Shown: positions 54,100-61,911 of the stretch, in pieces
How the letters are laid out: every line of letters starts with the position of its first letter
Position numbering within the stretch: the first letter of the stretch is position 1
From: Loktanella sp. S4079
Lineage (GTDB): Bacteria > Pseudomonadota > Alphaproteobacteria > Rhodobacterales > Rhodobacteraceae
Direction of reading: 5' to 3'
NCBI RefSeq assembly: GCF_000967725.1
Contig: NZ_JXYE01000003.1
Span: 372,001-436,000 of the forward strand
Length of the DNA: 64,000 bases
The notes under the pieces: model-generated
What the model was told of the DNA's origin: nothing
What the model saw: only the letters and a program-made list of their open reading frames with translations
The model's database searches: none
Made by a program: the position numbers and the translations under genes

Positions 54100-54133
54100 A
54101 AGGGGGAAATGTCATTTAATCCATTACCCCCTT
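54100..54133 (-). terminator. Hairpin between kdsB and galU
   Basis: AAGGGGGAAATG (54100-54111) pairs with CATTACCCCCTT (54122-54133), one mismatch in 12, with a 10-nt loop. It lies 10 bp past the kdsB stop on the minus strand. The T run after it is only three bases, so it may be an attenuator or mRNA-end stabiliser separating cysQ-kdsB from galU and the transferases. Confidence 0.55.
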
Positions 54134-54143
54134 CCTCATGCAC

Positions 54144-54944
54144 TTATGATTGCGACATCTCTGCTAACATCGCCTCAATAAGCGGCACATCTTCTGGATT
54201 GTTCAATTCCCAGAACTGGCGCCCCTTTCCGTCCACCTCAACGCAGAGCATCGGTGTACCGCGTTCCAGAAAGCGCAGCTGTTCCAGCCCTTCCAACTGT
54301 TCAAGCGGCCCCGAATTCCAAGTCGGATAGGCCGCCAACGCAGTAGGGCGATATGCGTAGACTCCAACATGGTGAAACACAGGTGTTTCATCCTCGTCCG
54401 CATATGTCTTGCCTGTGTAAGGAATGACCTCTTTTGAGAAATACAGCGCATTATTGTCGGTCCCGAAGACCGCAGTCGTTCCGCCGACGCGCCCAGCACG
54501 GCGATCCGCCAGAAAACCGTTCAGTGCGCGGCCATCCGTTTGCAGAACAGGCGTTGCCACATCAGCTTGGGGGTTGGCGCGCAGACCCGCGATCAAATCC
54601 TCGACGAACCATGCAGGCGTCAGAGGTGCATCACCCTGTAGGTTCACAACGATATCGTAGTCACCGTCAATGTTTTGCAGGGCTTCGGCACAACGTTCTG
54701 TTCCGTTCTGACAATCAACCGATGTCATCACAACCTCAGCACCAAATCCGCGCGCGGCGTCAGCAATACGATCGTCATCAGTTGCCACAACGACGCGATC
54801 GACGCCTTCCACCTGCATCGCCGCATCCCATGATCTGCGGATCAAACTCTTTGCCTGTCCATCAGCACCACGCAATTCAACCAAAGGCTTGCCCGGATAG
54901 CGTGTCGAGGCATAACGCGCGGGAATAACAATAATTACTGACAT
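54144..54944 (-). CDS. kdsB: CMP-KDO synthetase (3-deoxy-manno-octulosonate cytidylyltransferase)
   Basis: 266 residues. VIIVIPARYASTRYPGKPLV is the CTP-binding opening; DRVVVATDDDRIADAARGFG, NGTERCAEALQNIDGDYDIV and VNLQGDAPLTPAWFVEDLIA follow. It activates KDO for LPS or capsule. The QGDAP (QGDEP in classical LPS KdsB) and its location among capsule-type genes suggest a capsule-linked (KpsU-like) role, but the core LPS role cannot be excluded. Starts 1 nt overlapped with the cysQ stop. Confidence 0.88.
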   Translation of the reverse strand: MSVIIVIPARYASTRYPGKPLVELRGADGQAKSLIRRSWDAAMQVEGVDRVVVATDDDRIADAARGFGAEVVMTSVDCQNGTERCAEALQNIDGDYDIVVNLQGDAPLTPAWFVEDLIAGLRANPQADVATPVLQTDGRALNGFLADRRAGRVGGTTAVFGTDNNALYFSKEVIPYTGKTYADEDETPVFHHVGVYAYRPTALAAYPTWNSGPLEQLEGLEQLRFLERGTPMLCVEVDGKGRQFWELNNPEDVPLIEAMLAEMSQS

Positions 54945-55741
54945 TAGCCCTTCTCCAGCACCACTTCAGGCGATGCCACGATAAAGAATGGGTTGGCGAA
55001 ATCTGCCTTACCGTATTTCAGCGGCGTGTGATCATCAAACCGCAGCACGCGCCCACCCGCGCCATTCACAACGGCATGACCTGCGGCTGTATCCCATTCC
55101 ATTGTCCGGCCAAGGCGAGGGTAAATATCCGCTTCACCCGTAGCGACAAGGCAAAACTTAAGCGAGGATCCTGCGCTCTTCATATCGCGCACACTGTATT
55201 TATTGATGTAATCGTCAGTCGCCTCATCACGATGAGATTTTGACGCCACAACCAGCAATGCGTTGTTATCTGGATTTGAAACACTGATTGGTGTCGTCTC
55301 TCCGACAGTATCTTTTGCAAAGTCACCTGTCTCTTCGACCGACGCACCGGTCGCGTCTGTATAGAACAGGCGTCCCTTTGCCGGCGCGTAAACGACACCG
55401 CGCACAGGAGTACCGTCCTGAACATATGCAATATTTACTGTGAACTCACCGCGGCGTTTGATGAACTCCTTCGTGCCATCAAGCGGGTCCACGATCAGAA
55501 ACGTACTGACCGACTGTGTGTGCGAAGCAGATTGTTCCTCGGTCACCAACGGAACATCGGGGAACGCAGCGCGTAAACCGGCGCTGATGATCGCATCAGC
55601 AGCTTCGTCAGCCTCCGTTACAGGGCTCTCATCGCTTTTGGAGCGCACCTCAAAGTCGTCTGCTGCGTAGATCTCCATGATCTTGTCGCCAGCCAACAGG
55701 GCCAGCTCTCGCATTACTTGGGTAAGTTTCTCAAAATCCAT
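54944..55741 (-). CDS. cysQ: 3'(2'),5'-bisphosphate nucleotidase (CysQ)
   Basis: Hydrolyses PAP, the product of PAPS-dependent sulfotransferases and of sulfate assimilation, to AMP and phosphate. 265 residues of the inositol-monophosphatase fold: VTEEQSASHTQSVSTFLIVD with the metal-site motif VDPLDGTKEFI, and WDTAAGHAVVNGAGGRV near the end. Placed in the same strand run as a sulfotransferase, it would relieve PAP inhibition during glycan sulfation. Confidence 0.93.
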   Translation of the reverse strand: MDFEKLTQVMRELALLAGDKIMEIYAADDFEVRSKSDESPVTEADEAADAIISAGLRAAFPDVPLVTEEQSASHTQSVSTFLIVDPLDGTKEFIKRRGEFTVNIAYVQDGTPVRGVVYAPAKGRLFYTDATGASVEETGDFAKDTVGETTPISVSNPDNNALLVVASKSHRDEATDDYINKYSVRDMKSAGSSLKFCLVATGEADIYPRLGRTMEWDTAAGHAVVNGAGGRVLRFDDHTPLKYGKADFANPFFIVASPEVVLEKG

Positions 55742-55863
55742 CAGGCTGGTCCTGTTTATTGAAAAGTTAAGTTATGCTAGTTATGGATTGTCATTCAATT
55801 GTGAGCAAGCCGATCTCAGTAAAGCCTATGGCGCTGAATGTTCGGGTGCAATGAAAGCGTAAC

Positions 55864-56685
55864 ATGTTTCAGACACGTCAAAACGCCACAACGACAGGTA
55901 GCTTTTTTAGCAACCTTGAATTGATTTATCATGTCACAGTGCGCAGTGTTCGCGGCGGACACCGCAGCGCAGTCATCGAAATGATCATTACCATTCTACA
56001 AAGTTTGGTGCTCGTGGTGGTCTTTCTCGCGATGTATCTGGTCATCGGGATCAAAAGTTCACCAATTCGGGGTGACTTTCTGCTCTATATTATGGCGGGC
56101 GTTTTCTTGTTCCGCACCCATGTCCAGGCTGTAAAATCCGTGGAAAAGGCGGGCGGCGCACTTGCTCCGATGATGCTATACGCCCCCATGAACCCAATTG
56201 TCACAATGTGTTCTGCGGCACTCGCAGCGCTTTACAAACAGGTCTTTGCTATCACGATCATCCTAACTTTCTATCATTGCGCAGTAAACCCGATCACAAT
56301 TCACGATCCAATTGGTGCTATGGGAATGCTCATTCTCGCTTGGTTTTCCGGGCTGGGCGTGGGCATCATTTTTCTGGCGATCACACCTTGGTTTCCGCGG
56401 ACAATGAAAATCGTTTCTCAACTTTACCGGCGTCTTAACATGATCGCTTCGGGTAAGATGTTCTTGGTGAACTCATTGCCGGCAAGCATGATCGCGACAT
56501 TTGACTGGAACCCATTGTTTCATATCATCGACCAAAACAAGGGTTTCGTCTTTTTGCACTATAACCCACATTTCACCACAATCAGCTATCCTCTGAAAGT
56601 TTCGATCGTGCTTTTAGTGCTTGGCATGATGGGCATGTTCTTTACGCGGCAACATGTATCAGCAAGCTGGAGCGCTGGGCGTTAA
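55864..56685 (+). CDS. Capsule-type ABC-2 permease (KpsM/Wzm-like), orphan
   Basis: 273 residues with six hydrophobic segments (starting LQSLVLVVVFLAMYLVIGI) and an ABC-2 permease pattern, as in exporters of KDO-linked capsules. No ATPase (KpsT), KpsE or KpsS/C lies beside it in the window, so partners must be elsewhere. It is divergent from cysQ across 122 bp. Together with kdsB, the OPX lipoprotein and the transferases it hints at a dispersed capsule system. Confidence 0.8.
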   Translation: MFQTRQNATTTGSFFSNLELIYHVTVRSVRGGHRSAVIEMIITILQSLVLVVVFLAMYLVIGIKSSPIRGDFLLYIMAGVFLFRTHVQAVKSVEKAGGALAPMMLYAPMNPIVTMCSAALAALYKQVFAITIILTFYHCAVNPITIHDPIGAMGMLILAWFSGLGVGIIFLAITPWFPRTMKIVSQLYRRLNMIASGKMFLVNSLPASMIATFDWNPLFHIIDQNKGFVFLHYNPHFTTISYPLKVSIVLLVLGMMGMFFTRQHVSASWSAGR

Positions 56686-56758
56686 CGCCTAAAGGTGCAT
56701 ATTAACTTTTCAGATAGGAAAAATGCGGGTTTTTTGCCTAAGGAGTCGCCGCAGAGCG

Positions 56759-56787
56759 CTTGCAGCCCTGTTTACGCATCCCTATAT
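56759..56787 (+). promoter_or_regulatory. Heat-shock (RpoH) promoter of dnaK
   Basis: CTTG at 56759-56762 and CCTATAT at 56781-56787 with an 18-bp spacer match the alphaproteobacterial RpoH consensus (CTTG, 17-18 bp, CYTATNT). The start of transcription would be near 56794, giving a leader of about 105 nt before the dnaK ATG. Confidence 0.82.
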
Positions 56788-56898
56788 ACGCCTAGATCAT
56801 TTGTTTAGGGGTTTTCCCTAGACACCAGAACGTAACTGGCGCGGGTGCCGAAACGGGTTCGCGCTACTCAAACCGCCTAAAGTAGAGGGATTTGAAAA

Positions 56899-58803
56899 AT
56901 GGCCAAAGTTATTGGTATCGACCTTGGAACGACCAACTCTTGTATCGCCATCATGGATGGCTCTAAACCGCGCGTAATCGAAAACGCCGAAGGTGCGCGC
57001 ACGACACCATCTATCGTTGCTTTCACCGACGAAGAGCGCCTTGTTGGCCAGCCTGCTAAACGTCAGGCTGTGACAAACCCTGAAAACACGATCTTTGCTG
57101 TAAAGCGTCTCATCGGTCGACGGTTCGACGACGCAGATCTGGCCAAAGACAAAAAGAACATGCCTTTCGCTGTTGTAAACGGCGGTAACGGCGACGCGTG
57201 GGTTGAAGCAAAAGGCGAAAAATATTCGCCAAGCCAAATCTCTGCGTTCATCCTTGGCAAAATGAAAGAAACCGCCGAGAGCTATCTTGGCGAAGAAGTA
57301 TCGCAAGCGGTTATCACGGTGCCTGCATACTTTAACGACGCGCAGCGTCAGGCGACAAAAGACGCCGGTAAAATCGCTGGCCTCGAAGTTCTGCGTATCA
57401 TCAACGAGCCAACAGCCGCTGCGCTGGCCTATGGCCTTGATAAAAAAGAATCCAAGACAATCGCTGTTTATGACCTTGGCGGTGGTACATTCGACGTTAC
57501 CATCCTGGAAATCGACGACGGTCTGTTCGAAGTAAAATCCACCAACGGTGATACATTCCTTGGCGGTGAAGACTTTGACATGCGCATCGTGACTTACCTC
57601 GCCGATGAGTTCAAAAAAGAGCACTCTGTCGATCTGACCCAAGACAAGATGGCGCTGCAACGTCTGAAAGAAGCTGCTGAAAAAGCTAAGATCGAGCTGT
57701 CTTCTTCTTCCAGCACAGAAATCAACCAGCCGTTTATCTCTATGGGTTCGAACGGCCAGCCGCTTCACATGGTTATGAAACTGACCCGCGCAAAGCTGGA
57801 GTCACTGGTTTCTGATCTGATCAAGAACTCGATCAAACCATGTAAAGACGCGATCAAAGATGCTGGTCTGTCCGTTAGCGACATCGACGAGGTTGTTCTT
57901 GTTGGTGGTATGACCCGTATGCCACGCGTGAAAGAAGAAGTCGGTAAATTTTTTGGCAAAGAACCACATCAGGGCGTGAACCCAGATGAAGTTGTTGCCA
58001 TGGGTGCTGCTATTCAGGCCGGTGTTCTGCAAGGCGACGTCAAAGACGTTGTTCTGCTGGACGTAACACCACTGTCGCTGGGCATCGAAACACTGGGCGG
58101 CGTGTTCACACGTTTGATCGACCGCAACACAACGATCCCAACGAAAAAATCTCAGGTGTTCTCGACTGCCGAAGATAACCAAAACGCTGTGACACTGCGC
58201 GTGTTCCAAGGTGAGCGCGAGATGGCTGCCGACAACAAAATGTTGGGCCAATTCAACCTCGAAGAGATCCCACCAGCGCCACGCGGCTTGCCTCAGATCG
58301 AAGTGACCTTTGACATCGACGCCAACGGTATCGTTGAAGTAGGCGCCAAAGACAAAGGCACTGGCAAAGAGCAAAAGATCACGATCCAAGCGTCCGGCGG
58401 CTTGTCCGATGAGGACATCGAAGCAATGGTTCGTGACGCCGAAGAAAACGCTGATGCCGATAAGGCCCGCAAAGAGCTTATCGAAGCGAAAAACCAAGCT
58501 GAAAGCCTGATCCACTCGACTGAAAAGTCGATGGAAGAGCACGCAGACAAGGTTGACCCAACAACGATCGAAGCAATCGAACTGGCCATCGCTGCGCTGA
58601 AAGACGATCTCGAAGGCGACAGCGCTGAAAAGATCACATCAGGTATTCAGAACGTCACTGAATCTGCCATGAAACTGGGTGAAGCCATCTACAAAGCCTC
58701 TCAAGAAGAGGCCGGTGAAGCAGAGCCTGAAGCACCAGCAGCCGATGACGACATCGTAGATGCCGACTTCGAAGATCTGGATGACAACAAGCGCGGCGAA
58801 TAA
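56899..58803 (+). CDS. dnaK: Chaperone DnaK (Hsp70)
   Basis: 634 residues. The ATPase domain (1-about 385) has [37 protein letters not shown] and [17 protein letters not shown]; the linker is [11 protein letters not shown], then the substrate-binding domain and lid, ending with an acidic tail ([14 protein letters not shown]). It refolds proteins with DnaJ and GrpE. Driven by the RpoH-type promoter upstream; a hairpin separates it from dnaJ, 75 bp downstream. Confidence 0.98.
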   Translation: MAKVIGIDLGTTNSCIAIMDGSKPRVIENAEGARTTPSIVAFTDEERLVGQPAKRQAVTNPENTIFAVKRLIGRRFDDADLAKDKKNMPFAVVNGGNGDAWVEAKGEKYSPSQISAFILGKMKETAESYLGEEVSQAVITVPAYFNDAQRQATKDAGKIAGLEVLRIINEPTAAALAYGLDKKESKTIAVYDLGGGTFDVTILEIDDGLFEVKSTNGDTFLGGEDFDMRIVTYLADEFKKEHSVDLTQDKMALQRLKEAAEKAKIELSSSSSTEINQPFISMGSNGQPLHMVMKLTRAKLESLVSDLIKNSIKPCKDAIKDAGLSVSDIDEVVLVGGMTRMPRVKEEVGKFFGKEPHQGVNPDEVVAMGAAIQAGVLQGDVKDVVLLDVTPLSLGIETLGGVFTRLIDRNTTIPTKKSQVFSTAEDNQNAVTLRVFQGEREMAADNKMLGQFNLEEIPPAPRGLPQIEVTFDIDANGIVEVGAKDKGTGKEQKITIQASGGLSDEDIEAMVRDAEENADADKARKELIEAKNQAESLIHSTEKSMEEHADKVDPTTIEAIELAIAALKDDLEGDSAEKITSGIQNVTESAMKLGEAIYKASQEEAGEAEPEAPAADDDIVDADFEDLDDNKRGE

Positions 58804-58825
58804 TTTAGCGCCCGTTCAGGAAATT

Positions 58826-58853
58826 GGACCGGCCCGCACCGGGTCGGTCCTTT
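58826..58853 (+). terminator. Hairpin between dnaK and dnaJ (partial terminator or attenuator)
   Basis: GGACCGGCCCG (58826-58836) pairs with CGGGTCGGTCC (58840-58850), 11 bp with one G-T wobble and a 3-nt loop, followed by only TTT. It would lower read-through into dnaJ or stabilise the dnaK message. Confidence 0.65.
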
Positions 58854-58878
58854 CCGTTCCCAAGGGGGAAGATTTATC

Positions 58879-60024
58879 ATGGCAAAACGTGACTATTATG
58901 AAGTGCTTGGCATCAACAAAGGTGCTGACGCTGCTGCCATCAAAAAGGCCTATCGCCAAAAGGCCAAAGAACTACACCCAGACCGCAATGCTGACGATCC
59001 AACAGCCGAAGCTAAGTTCAAAGAAGCGAACGAAGCCTACGAAGTTCTGAAGGACGACAACAAGAAAGCCGCCTATGACCGTTATGGGCATGCTGCGTTC
59101 GAAAACGGCATGGGTGGCGGTGGCCAGCGTCCCGGTGGGCATGGCGACTTTGGCAGTGCATTCTCGGATGTATTCGACGATCTGTTCGGCGATTTCATGG
59201 GTGGTGGACGCGGTGGCGGTGCCCGACGTGGCGGCGCGCAACGCGGTAATGACCTGCGCTATAACCTGCGGATTAACCTCGAAGACGCCTATGCTGGACT
59301 GAAAAAGACGATCACGGTTCCAACTGCTGTTGGCTGTGATGCCTGCAACGGTACTGGTGCCGAAGGTGGGTCTGAACCTCAGACATGTCCAACATGTGCT
59401 GGCATGGGCAAGGTCCGCGCGCAGCAGGGTTTCTTTACGGTTGAACGCACATGCCCGACATGTTCAGGCATGGGTCAGACGATCAAGAACCCATGCAAAT
59501 CATGCCATGGCCAAGGTCGCACCGAGAAAGAAAAATCGCTTTCGGTCAACATCCCAGCTGGCGTCGAAACTGGCACACGTATTCGCCTAGCTGGCGAAGG
59601 CGAAGCGGGCATGCGCGGTGGACCGACAGGTGATCTCTATATCTTTATCGAGGTCAACGACCACGCATTGTTCGAACGCGAGGCCAGCAACCTGTTCTGT
59701 CGGGTTCCTGTATCCATGGCGACTGCTGCTCTTGGTGGTGAGATCGAGGTTCCAACCATCGACGGTGGCCGCAGCCGGGTAAAAGTACCCGAAGGGTCCC
59801 AATCGGGTCGCCAAATGCGTTTGCGTGGCAAGGGTATGCCTGCACTGCGCGGCGGTGGATCAGGCGATATGTTCATCGAACTCGCAGTGGAAACACCTGT
59901 CAAACTGACCGCCCGCCAGCGCGAACTCTTGAAAGAATTTGACGAATTGAGCGAAGACAACAACCCGCAAGGGTCGAGCTTCTTTAAGTCAGTCAAAAGC
60001 TTTTGGGATTCGATGAAAGGCTAA
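58879..60024 (+). CDS. dnaJ: Co-chaperone DnaJ (Hsp40)
   Basis: 381 residues, class I DnaJ: J domain (1-about 70) with the HPD motif in [10 protein letters not shown], a Gly-rich region (about 75-120), four CxxCxGxG-like zinc repeats (about 152-220; [41 protein letters not shown]) and the C-terminal substrate domain. ATG at 58879 follows AAGGGGGAAG. Confidence 0.97.
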   Translation: MAKRDYYEVLGINKGADAAAIKKAYRQKAKELHPDRNADDPTAEAKFKEANEAYEVLKDDNKKAAYDRYGHAAFENGMGGGGQRPGGHGDFGSAFSDVFDDLFGDFMGGGRGGGARRGGAQRGNDLRYNLRINLEDAYAGLKKTITVPTAVGCDACNGTGAEGGSEPQTCPTCAGMGKVRAQQGFFTVERTCPTCSGMGQTIKNPCKSCHGQGRTEKEKSLSVNIPAGVETGTRIRLAGEGEAGMRGGPTGDLYIFIEVNDHALFEREASNLFCRVPVSMATAALGGEIEVPTIDGGRSRVKVPEGSQSGRQMRLRGKGMPALRGGGSGDMFIELAVETPVKLTARQRELLKEFDELSEDNNPQGSSFFKSVKSFWDSMKG

Positions 60025-60028
60025 GCTT

Positions 60029-60056
60029 TTGGCCCCGGACAGGTTGCTGGGGCCAA
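60029..60056 (+). terminator. Hairpin after dnaJ
   Basis: TTGGCCCC (60029-60036) and GGGGCCAA (60049-60056) are perfect 8-bp arms with a 12-nt loop, 4 bp after the dnaJ stop. No T run follows, so efficiency as an intrinsic terminator is uncertain. Confidence 0.5.
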
Positions 60057-60095
60057 ATTCACACATCATTAACGGGTTTTGGCAAAGATTGAGGT

Positions 60096-60860
60096 ATGTC
60101 CCATTTTGCCGAATCTCGCTCTCTTTTCACTGATGTTGATGAAGTCGTCGATGTACGCCCACTGCCAACGGGTCGCACGCCGTCTTATATGCGCGATCAC
60201 CGCAAACGATTGCGCGACCGGTTTCTGACTGGCGGGGCGACGGCGGTTCCCGACTATGAGCTGCTAGAGCTTATCCTATTTCGCGCAATCCCTAGGCAAG
60301 ACGTCAAACCGCTCGCGCATGAACTTATCAAAGTATTTGGCGACTTTAATCGGGTGCTTTCTGCGCCCATCAGTCAGCTACAAAAGGTCAAAGGTGTTGG
60401 TGATGCCGTTGCGCTGGAAATCAAGATCGTAGAAGCAGCCGCACATCGTCTTGCACGTGCCAAGGTGATCAAACGTCATGTGGTATCGAGCTGGGACGCC
60501 CTCTTAAATTACTGCCACACGACAATGGCACATCGTGATACGGAACAGTTTCGTATTCTGTTCCTCGACACCAAAAACACAGTGATCGCGGATGAAGAAC
60601 AGGCCAAAGGCACGGTTGATCACGTACCCGTCTACCCGCGCGAGGTGGTAAAACGCGCATTGGAACTTAACGCCGCTGCGCTGATCCTTGTCCACAATCA
60701 CCCCTCGGGCGATCCGACCCCGTCAAACGCAGACATTGAGATGACCAACAAAATCAATCGCGCCGCCTCTGCGCTGGGAATTACTGTGCACGACCATCTG
60801 ATTATAGGAAAATCCTGCGAGGTTAGTTTTCGCGCCGAAGGCCTGCTTACCGACGATTAA
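60096..60860 (+). CDS. radC: RadC-family JAB/MPN domain protein
   Basis: 254 residues: an N-terminal helix-hairpin-helix part (about 40-120; YELLELILFRAIPRQDVKPL) and a C-terminal MPN+/JAMM domain with the metal motif LVHNHPSGDPTPSNADIEMT. The family was once tied to DNA repair, but its biochemical function is not settled. ATG 60096. It overlaps the next, convergent gene by 4 nt. Confidence 0.92.
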   Translation: MSHFAESRSLFTDVDEVVDVRPLPTGRTPSYMRDHRKRLRDRFLTGGATAVPDYELLELILFRAIPRQDVKPLAHELIKVFGDFNRVLSAPISQLQKVKGVGDAVALEIKIVEAAAHRLARAKVIKRHVVSSWDALLNYCHTTMAHRDTEQFRILFLDTKNTVIADEEQAKGTVDHVPVYPREVVKRALELNAAALILVHNHPSGDPTPSNADIEMTNKINRAASALGITVHDHLIIGKSCEVSFRAEGLLTDD

Positions 60861-61843
60861 CGAACCTCACTCACATATCCGGCAAGCGCGTCATCCATCA
60901 CAATATATTGCCCCGCGCGGGCGCAATCTGGTGCAGTGATTGACATCACTTCGGGTTGGGACATCTGCCCCGCGATCACATGAATTAATTCGACAGCTAG
61001 TTCACGACCGCAATTCTTCTCTGTGACCATCACACCAACCGGCATTTTAACCTGCATGTCAGCGCGCACGATCCGAGAGGGATAGGTATAAACTTCGGCC
61101 TGAAAAGGCGTTTCAGCGTTCGCGAGGCCATAGCGCGCCATGAAACCATGCTGTCCAAGGACCGCAAAATTCGCGGTATGCACAGATCCCGACCAGATGT
61201 GACCTGTCTCGCCAAACTCCGCGTCATCTTCGAGCGCATGCAACTGTAGGTTCACATCCCCGCGCCATTGCAAGATCGTGCGGTCGTATTGCGCTGCATC
61301 GCCCAAATTCGCAGTCGCGCGCGCTTGTTCCATATTGTCGAATAGAACCGCAATATCGGCATCAGCCGTTAGAACGGGAATGCTCACGCGCGCATAACCA
61401 TCGCGATCGGTCCGCCCGCTAAAGCGCACTTCATCTTGAGCGATAACAAACTCGGTACGGCGATGGCAGGGGGCGGATATCTCGGCGGTGACAATTGCAG
61501 CGGGTGCAGGGGCAACCTGCATGGCAACCCGGCAGGGATCATCAATGACCGGTGTCGAGATGATGGTCGCCATTTGTGGTGCGATTTCTTCGGTGTATTG
61601 ATCTGCGATATGCGCCAAGACATAGACACCCGTTTCATGCTCTGCCAGTTCATGAGGGTTTGTTGAAACACCAAAAATTGACTGTGCACGGGTGCCCGTA
61701 ACGACCGTCACGGCGCGCGGCACTGTTGTTGTTCGGGCATCTGTGTCTTGATTTGAGGCAGAATCGAATTGCACAAGAAATCCCAATCCCAAAGCGACAG
61801 CAAATGTCGCCAGGACGGTCTTTATCGTGCTCATTCGCAACAT
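60857..61843 (-). CDS. Envelope protein of unknown function next to secA
   Basis: 328 residues with an N-terminal membrane segment or uncleaved signal (about 6-26; TIKTVLATFAVALGLGFLVQ) and an extracytoplasmic domain rich in beta structure, with four cysteines in the mature part (near 104, 126, 274 and 305), which may form disulfides. No catalytic motif is visible. I have seen similar proteins beside secA in roseobacters, sometimes loosely called translocase, but I cannot support a function. Start ATG at 61843; an ATG three codons downstream is possible. Confidence 0.78.
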   Translation of the reverse strand: MLRMSTIKTVLATFAVALGLGFLVQFDSASNQDTDARTTTVPRAVTVVTGTRAQSIFGVSTNPHELAEHETGVYVLAHIADQYTEEIAPQMATIISTPVIDDPCRVAMQVAPAPAAIVTAEISAPCHRRTEFVIAQDEVRFSGRTDRDGYARVSIPVLTADADIAVLFDNMEQARATANLGDAAQYDRTILQWRGDVNLQLHALEDDAEFGETGHIWSGSVHTANFAVLGQHGFMARYGLANAETPFQAEVYTYPSRIVRADMQVKMPVGVMVTEKNCGRELAVELIHVIAGQMSQPEVMSITAPDCARAGQYIVMDDALAGYVSEVR

Positions 61844-61911
61844 GTAGGAATCCGCGTTAACTCACTTTGCCTTGACGATAGCAGTACAAGGCAAAGTGAT
61901 TAAGCGATAAT

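Noticed and set aside
56711..56741. A/T-rich hairpin with a T run before dnaK, as terminator of the permease gene
   Set aside because: The stem is mostly A-T with a bulge; too weak to call, and it overlaps the dnaK promoter region.
56818..57768. 316-codon open frame antisense to dnaK, and a 246-codon one at 57802-58542
   Set aside because: Shadow frames created by dnaK codon use; the products are Phe/Val/Arg-rich, with no domain and no ribosome-binding site.
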